The translations under genes were made by a program, and so were the position numbers. A stretch of DNA of 30,440 nt from the IMG/VR virus record IMGVR_UViG_3300032083_002353, positions 1 through 30,440 of that record; one strand, 5' to 3'. The stretch is from a virus. Shown here piece by piece: positions 28,001 to 30,440 of the stretch. The first letter of the stretch is position 1, and each line of letters starts with the position of its first letter. A model generated the notes under the pieces. It was not told the DNA's origin, made no database searches, and saw only the letters and a program-made list of their open reading frames with translations.

Positions 28001-30394
28001 GTTTATAACTCGATCAATATCAAAGTCTTGTGGATCAATAAGAATATCTTTAAGGGTTCCTACTACGGCAACATTTGCCAGTGCAGTATTTCCAGAATTA
28101 TCTGAATCTGAAATGACACATTTTGGTGGATTGACTACATCATAATCAGATCCAGAATTGAAAACGTTAATTTTTTCAATTGGTCCAAAAAATATTTTAT
28201 CATCAATTTTATAGTTTGTAATCTCTACACCATTTTCAAGAATACCAGTAGCTCCAGCAATTGTACTGGTTTCACTACCAGTATCTAATGATCTTATTAA
28301 TGAAAACTTCTTTAGAACCTTTTGTGGTGAAATCTTCTTATCAACTTGCTCTGCTAATGAAAAGAAGTGAGATCCAGTATTTCCATCATCAGGAACATTT
28401 AGTTTTATATTAGTACCACTACTAATAAATGATCTGGCAACGTAAAGTTTAATTTTATTGTTGGGTGATTGAACTTCAACAAAATAACTTCTACCAAACT
28501 CCAAACCTTTAATTGGACCAGTTGCAGTTCCAGCAGAATAAACTATCTCATCACCAGTTATAAATGGAACAGTATCAGAAAATGAAATATTATTATAAGT
28601 ACCAAGACTATCTTGATCATCAATAGTTCCAGAAGATGTTGATGCTTGAGCAATTGAAACCTGAACTTGATTTAGATCAATATTATAATCAGGTAAAGAG
28701 TTTGATGCAACATAAAGAGTACTACGATCTTTTGAAATATATGTGTTTAACACATTTGACACTAAAGTGTTATTTCCATAACTCAATTCAATTCCAGTAC
28801 TAGATGCCTTTTTAATTTGCCTTCTAATATCATATGATATACCTTGCACCAAATCGGAAATATTACCACCAGATAATACAACTTGCTTATCACCAGTGAT
28901 TGAAGCCGTAGTTAATCCAACAACAACATCAAGATCTCCTCTATTGACAATTTCTACATTATCACCATCACGAAGATATGCATCATCCAAACTTCTTTCT
29001 AGAACAAATACAGAACCATTAAAACTTTCAACTTTTATACTTGATGCAGTATTATATTTCCAAGAGTTGAATGAAATTTCTTCGTAAGTTTTATTACTTG
29101 CAGGATTTAAAATTTTTGCACCAATTGATTTGGTTCCAAAAACTTCACCTATGTTTGAATTATAGATATCTTCCTGTGGATCAAATTCTGTTATTACGCC
29201 AGTTAACCTAAGTTCAACTTTTTCATTGGTATCGCTTGTATATCCATATACAACATCATTGGTTCTGATATTTGTAACAGGTGCAATGTTTGAATCAATA
29301 CCAGAACAACTTAAGAATTGATTAATGGTTTTATCAGTATAAGTAATTTCATCACTACCATTTCTTAATACACCACTCTTGGGGAATCCAATTGTACTAT
29401 CTACTAAAATTACATTATCACCAATGAGAGTATCCCCAATAGTTTTTGAACTTGGTGTTATAGAAAAGTTTCCATCAAAACCAGGAGATGGTTCTTGATA
29501 CCTTTGGAATAGATAAATCGTATAATATGTAACTCCACCTCTAACACTTGCCTCTACTTCAGAGATAGGAGCTGAAGCACCATTAATATCTGGATTATTA
29601 CTATTATTATCCTGAAATAGTGTTTGACCAGATAATTTGGATGGATCTCCACCATCAACCTTTTCAGTCAATAATACTAGTCTTTTTCTGAACGATGCTT
29701 CAGAAGGCTCAAATAAAGATTCAGATTGTTTTTTAACTTTTGAGTTCTGCCCAAATAATATTGAGATTAATGTATTGATTGATTCGGAAGTACCTTTAGA
29801 TTGATAAAATGATTTTAAGTTCTTAACTAGATTATTTACATCAATATCAGAATCAAAAGACTCGTCCTCAAATCCAGGTGCATATAATACTTTTAAATTT
29901 CTAAAATATTCACGCAAGAATAACGTACTGAGATTGGTCACACCAATCCCTATAGTATGATCTTTAGCTGTAGTACTATTAAATACAACCTCACCATCAT
30001 TATATTCACTGATACCACTAAATCCACGAATACAACCCGTAAATGAATTGGTTGTGATTCCACTATAATAAATTATCTCATCATTAATTTTAAATATACC
30101 GTCTCTATTTGGATATCCTTTTGTGGATAAAACATTAACAACTGTATCACTACTAGACACATCTGATGTCAGAGTAGTAATACCAGAAACTACTTCTGGA
30201 GTTATATTATCAAATTTTAAATATTGATCTAAATTGTCAATTAGATCTGCAGGAGAGCCCTGAGAATCTTGTGATTTATAATACTGCTTCAGAAAGTCAA
30301 TCGCCTTTGGGGTTTCTACTGAAACATAAGACGGTAATTGACTTTCTACAATTTGATTGACTTTTACTCTTGTATCAAATCCAGTTTCTATCAT
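16097..30394 (-). CDS. Giant modular baseplate/tail structural protein, gp7-position (4,765 aa)
   Basis: One uninterrupted reading frame of 4,765 codons sits where T4 has gene 7, a baseplate wedge gene (T4 gp7 is 1,032 aa). Residues 1-245 (VESQLPSYVSVETPKAIDFL, YYKSQDSQGS, LREYFRNLKVLYAPGFEDES, LFEPSEASFRKRLVLL) are the conserved head of such proteins in marine T4-like phages and probably anchor it to the baseplate. Beyond that it is a chain of beta modules: 'DEI.Y...RG..G' units, HGL units, GxGY units (near 1070-1175 and 4500-4590), a degenerate YHYH-like domain (1239-1327) and a six-copy array (3495-4105). A conserved fibre-like region follows (4256-4465, IDLDSVLLIFVNGVVQVPKK). GIGT/GVGS motifs recur throughout. 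A ribosome site, AAGGTAAG, precedes the ATG, one base after the upstream stop. Assignment to gp7 is by position only; parts may act as host-contact surface. Confidence 0.88.
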   Translation of the reverse strand: MIETGFDTRVKVNQIVESQLPSYVSVETPKAIDFLKQYYKSQDSQGSPADLIDNLDQYLKFDNITPEVVSGITTLTSDVSSSDTVVNVLSTKGYPNRDGIFKINDEIIYYSGITTNSFTGCIRGFSGISEYNDGEVVFNSTTAKDHTIGIGVTNLSTLFLREYFRNLKVLYAPGFEDESFDSDIDVNNLVKNLKSFYQSKGTSESINTLISILFGQNSKVKKQSESLFEPSEASFRKRLVLLTEKVDGGDPSKLSGQTLFQDNNSNNPDINGASAPISEVEASVRGGVTYYTIYLFQRYQEPSPGFDGNFSITPSSKTIGDTLIGDNVILVDSTIGFPKSGVLRNGSDEITYTDKTINQFLSCSGIDSNIAPVTNIRTNDVVYGYTSDTNEKVELRLTGVITEFDPQEDIYNSNIGEVFGTKSIGAKILNPASNKTYEEISFNSWKYNTASSIKVESFNGSVFVLERSLDDAYLRDGDNVEIVNRGDLDVVVGLTTASITGDKQVVLSGGNISDLVQGISYDIRRQIKKASSTGIELSYGNNTLVSNVLNTYISKDRSTLYVASNSLPDYNIDLNQVQVSIAQASTSSGTIDDQDSLGTYNNISFSDTVPFITGDEIVYSAGTATGPIKGLEFGRSYFVEVQSPNNKIKLYVARSFISSGTNIKLNVPDDGNTGSHFFSLAEQVDKKISPQKVLKKFSLIRSLDTGSETSTIAGATGILENGVEITNYKIDDKIFFGPIEKINVFNSGSDYDVVNPPKCVISDSDNSGNTALANVAVVGTLKDILIDPQDFDIDRVINISVSGGNGFGALVEPIVIDRFREVGFNGKNASDGGGVSVYGDFIRTINNHNFGNGQEIVYDPNGNGSLGVTGFGETNVTGNFLETGGKYFSEIIDPVSFRLYENESDFNSGINTVGFSTGNITSGIHKFRTAKSTKQLTGVNVLDSGFGYENRQVAIQTTGISTSNNSFTFKNHGYSTGELITYSSTGDAIPDLSISNQYYVIKVDDNNFRISDAGIAGTSSTNFDRGLTEKITGIGTGLHVFNYPAITVDVSVSIANTVGVITATPVVLGSIKDALLYDSGTSYGSKVLNFHNRPTVSIDTGSGAEFRAVISDKKIIDILVTQPGNNYFSPPNISVISESGSGCVARAVTNASGQVIDVVVIASGNNYVASNTNVKPVSRGDRAVLSSSIRSLTLNSRARFKDYNGEAIIDKGENGLQYAVVGYSPKLQTDFQDTDNTKHSPLIGWAYDGNPIYGCFGYTDSNDETSAIKLIESGYVINISNVFNRPDGFESGLFVEDYLFTDAGDLDKHNGKFTKTPEFPNGTYAYFATLELDPLTGDLTSIFPYFVGDSYRSNVIEENLAGSSVSLTQDFDFIANELIRNTFPYNVSEVGADYNFFTQPYNFDDQRVVIKSRSTGGLDGISIVKKGINYKVGDNIVFDNSETTGGAVSAQISEVTGDNIVSITKEFLTYDKFVFETINGNQVTGFISTYHDLEPENIIKISGLSTYVANLSGDAVINVPTDNFSLTDNVAAEAVGGMTTDLPISNIPEFLRPNSEIEINDETLTVLNVYKPLNIAGRFNNILRAVRGTSGSGHTVGAAITVKSSQITFSFNGPTLDSKVNDIVYFNPIEAVGFGTTLGIAIDTDYAIGGITTDRSIPTYSIYLEDHPFTDNQPIKIVKPASGNAISVSTVGAAYTFTLPLTGNEQLVYAVNKGPNIIGIKTSLDTAEINFRSCDTNDYQYQITSAYKQVTGKVERLSARVSTASSHGLQKNDKVSFTVKPNLTVGIGTSTAVRVVFNEFTQNTVIDPIGFSSSSVGLSSSKFIIPSHGLVTGDLVFYDANETVGIDTGKYFVFSDDPDLFSFAETKIDLQGQNIRLVTFTKVGGTSHTISKVNPQIKVTRNNNIKFDVSDSSLSGYNFKIFYDSDYRNELVGTGSSETFELTGIGTVGMGTASVTIQFNEYLPEQLYYNLEKTSNNTLVESDISANNFSRILYIDSEYSKNTTVVGLGTVVTTFLVNLPEKPEKDSYTSSDVDKLEYSTKSTTAIGGISKLNILSKGTNYDKLPGISTITSGLGVNAEIAPKSTNIGLLDRTEVEKPGFDFPSDKTLKPVADIPAIHELTNYFTTGNVSPVYGGRNFITPPNLVLVNSSNNTLVDEVVLIAELDAGSIDKVVVVNPGSGLQGVGHSVYSLINDNGLSITKADSVQTGIMTLTVVTPVLGFSTSPLQAGDEVFVDGIQEYTGEGDGFNSKNYGFRFFEVTAFNGGINPAQVTIDLSGIGTGSPGVAVTNVNFGSIVKKESYPTFSVEILETNFIDNEPILLVNQAGNLTKTTLTVDSSDNSTLKTRGDLEVNIGNVLLGSVSGVRGTVVESKSFDGFYNVGYGSTINFGWLTNKGVLNDDTQVISDNNYYQKLAYSIKSPVKFEDLIGPVNRLAHISGTKNFADTEITSVAVASTNFIDDGTQSIVIDLFSESDVTTNNFFDFAVDTDVEQSVTNFSQLSTNSIKFGTKKLTNFIECLTNRVLSIDDISGSFIDRENLVGNFKDIINYPSGTGYSRFTIVVTDVVDQTSFQIYDLIIISDGNDNTFLLEKANIKSNAQQQVDLESEKESLGEFTTEFIQLNGTIALRFTPSNQAKTYDIKAFRQLFDSRSSGIGTNIIGDTNIIGLTTVIGAGSTDQIVGLASSEFNSIFAYVEVTDNTTSEREYAEITVLHDGVNAYLGQYGFDSSERLLSFSPIGTFGANIVNDVLKLEFHNDGTNTATIKANVIGFTTTNVGLRSEHFKLPTQENGTERTARIESNVIQETANAGYGITVVGITSLTDRFAKSVIRVSSGNTESLSQVLFAQESSQKDAFVLEYPQLGINTAIGLGTFSAQYNGTFCELIFLPDTEYVGDEIRIEEFSEIVYSDLDTNINQIPEFGFGTAIEVVVQAKYTPEDRTNFTLEYEGYPIFARRFNPSNTSVFNQTTGNIFLENHFMNDGQDIKYKPGSTIIGINSESITIGSTTAGGGGVIGDIRSGSNIVSSASTNLGISVGDEFFGPGVAAAATIVSIGNTFRFFLGDSDGTKVITGIANTTVIAIGDTIRELVTETGFGTVTAIGVQQLTVANNVPVGVGSTYYSERLGIGITMSAVATATTSRQSYFSGFTTNILPEDLFVIRIDNNNIKLATKRDFALKGLGITPTGIGAGNNHLIDTTKKLEKSLIVLDGVVQDPISRTLVTHETIEPIAVGRTVIALSGISTLVPDYILKIGDEMMNILNVGLGTTGLGPITGIGTFQLVNVARGFVGTTEVAHESNQTTIVHRGAYNIVESDIHFVDTPKGAGGDFITDDRGLLLTRSEFNGRVYLRNDYTTNELYDDISTEFTGIGRTFALSVNGGNYPVGLDTSSGSGLLFINGVHQGQSTDNNPLNVYSIVTNEDDVEVLFSGTKLITGEQYISELDAIKNQLPVGGAIIAIGSSGGIGVAPLVGAKVIAEVGAGGSITNIIGIDTVGTYTTITDFIYDGTSGIGTVTTASPHGFTSNDFVDMRNIQFDCPKGFDTLVGVSTVDYDNVSGIMTVTTSTNHGLNKDMRVQFDDLEFICPTGVYNKRCGVSTFVYNNVVGILTVTTSTVHQLNTDMQVKLENFEFACAAPHAGVTTTFFPDGTNGRVFNIVTRLSNTEFETQVGLSTIPHIGINVGSAGVEIGVTTNKFSSDLGIQWGITGFNYTESIGVATITTKGTHNVGVGSFVRLSGLAFTCPGGSGITTTIFPGIAKAGDLNFFDEFEVTAVSSTQMTVNVGPSTIAHNYTDHTGFLNRVTYADSYLVQSVVGPTTFVTNVNPLGYANTYVGGGTVDTGFTTTRFPDNRGTPYAIENFEYDKTTGFSTITTKKNYSGLAIGDVINLSGIALTCGSAHSGVTTTIFPDGTQGFEFKIFGLPAANKIITNVGVSTIDHNYDDHGIVFGVKSVGPYEIDTVVSPTKFIVDVFKVGFAHTFVPNRRKGGVDPEAAKYNYLTFGSGYFNTVDVVVEEEGHSGAAATVTAIIPNNEHRFVSASADGVTRSIGGTLTVSDSDYDPVTGILTITFTGSHGLTASSNSIEIADGSIVFTCAQDSHQTVHPYPRSTDPASGVALTVLTTPTATKITVNVGTSSNSTGGILEFAITGGGSGYTNPTIQIETPSYSDLSIQGVSRPGIGNTTETGLGLNVDCVVGSGATVGVGTDLFGIVNYQLSSPGFSFKRGDIFTPVGLVTAAGIITEYSQFNLEVIEIISDTFSSWNFGQIDYIDSIQSLQDGVRTRFPLNLNGIPLSFQTDPTNQRSAEIDLDSVLLIFVNGVVQVPKKDYFFEGGTSFNFNFTSPPLPFDVISIYFYRGTRGTDSFIVTVFETVKPGDQVGLKKFDGTDTITQNERTIFSIKDSTDIETNVYRDQGIEPNVFRPISFTRQKKDIIISEQIQPKIRETLEAQVMPTSKIIGDLGLSGSEIFLESSDLFRYEQDEGNTGLVVADGLIVKYNDPVAAAVTASVSVGGTITSLTIASAGSGYADGPVEVSIANPSKVDNSKYGIIGVGTTAIATGSASGGILTSVTLTNEGLGYDPTNPPKAIVEFPASETESISNSDIILGYAGIITGIGTTTGTGGHPLALKLQVDLNDSGPVSLLPTLLEGYPIFVKGTVTGSGVTSVNVDDSDIVGIGTNLLDNIYTVNAFNIEGNTGIITCNIKSDTNVIAIAQTFGANIGEFSWGKLSGFTRGDTPISISVSGNTVDVGLTTFSSISRRGLGLRNTGSLSKIIFL
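18085..19915 (-). repeat. Six-copy beta-module array in the giant protein
   Basis: Residues about 3495-4105 contain six related units of the form '(Y)D..(T)GI.TITT...HGL...V.(L)...FTC'. They begin near 19910, 19765, 19620, 19300, 18845 and 18260. Four carry a second half G(V/I/F)TTTxFPxx (near 19485, 19165, 18880, 18700) followed by a TxxNVGxSTIxHxY strand. The 19471 and 18688 copies are also close at DNA level (ttccatctgggaa..gttgt.gt.acacca), suggesting recent duplication. The final unit has FTCAQDSHQTVHPYPRSTDP. Confidence 0.85.
26395..26680 (-). other. YHYH-like domain within the giant protein
   Basis: Residues 1239-1334 contain HSPLIGWAYDGNPIYGCFGY, then about 60 residues later DLDKHNGKFTKTPEFPNGTY and AYFATLE. 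This layout (H-S-P-(L/I)-x-G-(W/F)-A-x-D-G-x-P-I-Y-G, then D-L-D-x-x-N-G) is that of the YHYH family. The name-giving Tyr-His-Tyr-His strand is replaced by YAYF, so the presumed active or metal site would be lost. Confidence 0.7.
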
Positions 30395-30395
30395 C

Positions 30396-30440
30396 TTACC
30401 TTGTTAATTTGCCGTTTGAGTAACTTGAAGTAACTGGGAA
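30396..30440 (-). CDS. C-terminal end of the upstream gene, probably baseplate wedge gp6 (partial)
   Basis: The last 14 codons of a gene entering from the window edge read FPVTSSYSNGKLTR, followed by TAA. The stop is one base before the ATG of the giant gene, matching the tight packing elsewhere. In T4-like gene order the gene before this position is gene 6, so the fragment is probably the gp6 C-terminus. The sequence is too short to recognise on its own. Confidence 0.5.
   Translation of the reverse strand, partial: FPVTSSYSNGKLTR

Overview
This window is a stretch of the virion-structure and DNA-packaging region of a T4-like (contractile-tailed) marine phage. Every gene I can support is on the minus strand, so transcription runs from position 30440 down to 1. 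The DNA is AT-rich and about 98% coding, and the genes overlap or sit a few bases apart. The order matches T4 genes 6-(7)-8-(10 region)-13-14-15-16-17. The gene content fits cyanophage-type myoviruses of marine Synechococcus/Prochlorococcus or close relatives such as pelagiphages: a DUF4815 tail protein, a greatly enlarged protein in the gp7 position, and Cys-rich DUF5872/DUF6321-like modules near the terminase. The sequence does not prove the host. No tRNA, integrase, auxiliary metabolic gene, CRISPR array or insertion sequence was seen.

Layout in transcription order. At 30440-30396 is the last few codons of an upstream gene, probably gp6. From 30394 to 16097 runs one 4,765-codon gene, nearly half the window. 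It encodes a modular giant baseplate/tail protein in the gp7 position, with a degenerate YHYH-like domain, many His-Gly-Leu/Gly-rich beta modules and a six-copy repeat array. A consensus late promoter (TATAAATA) then precedes gp8 (16055-14493). Next is a 2,464-aa DUF4815 tail protein (14488-7094), a 70-aa coiled-coil protein (7092-6880), a second candidate late promoter, a 118-aa virion-type protein (6854-6498) and a 44-aa small ORF (6498-6364). The neck and head-completion genes follow: gp13 (6352-5513), gp14 (5513-4134, with a repeat insertion) and gp15 (4134-3337). The packaging block closes the window: gp16 small terminase (3328-2915), an unusual 761-aa mosaic Cys-rich protein (2918-633) and the N-terminal third of gp17 large terminase (619-1, cut by the window edge).

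Together these genes would build the baseplate periphery, join the tail to the DNA-filled head through the neck proteins, and package DNA. The region is conventional in gene order. What is unusual is the scale and modularity of the adhesin-like proteins, a repeat cassette placed inside an otherwise T4-sized gp14, and the mosaic protein between the two terminase subunits. I found no evidence for an entirely new system such as defence or mobile elements. The mosaic protein and the repeat cassettes are the best leads.
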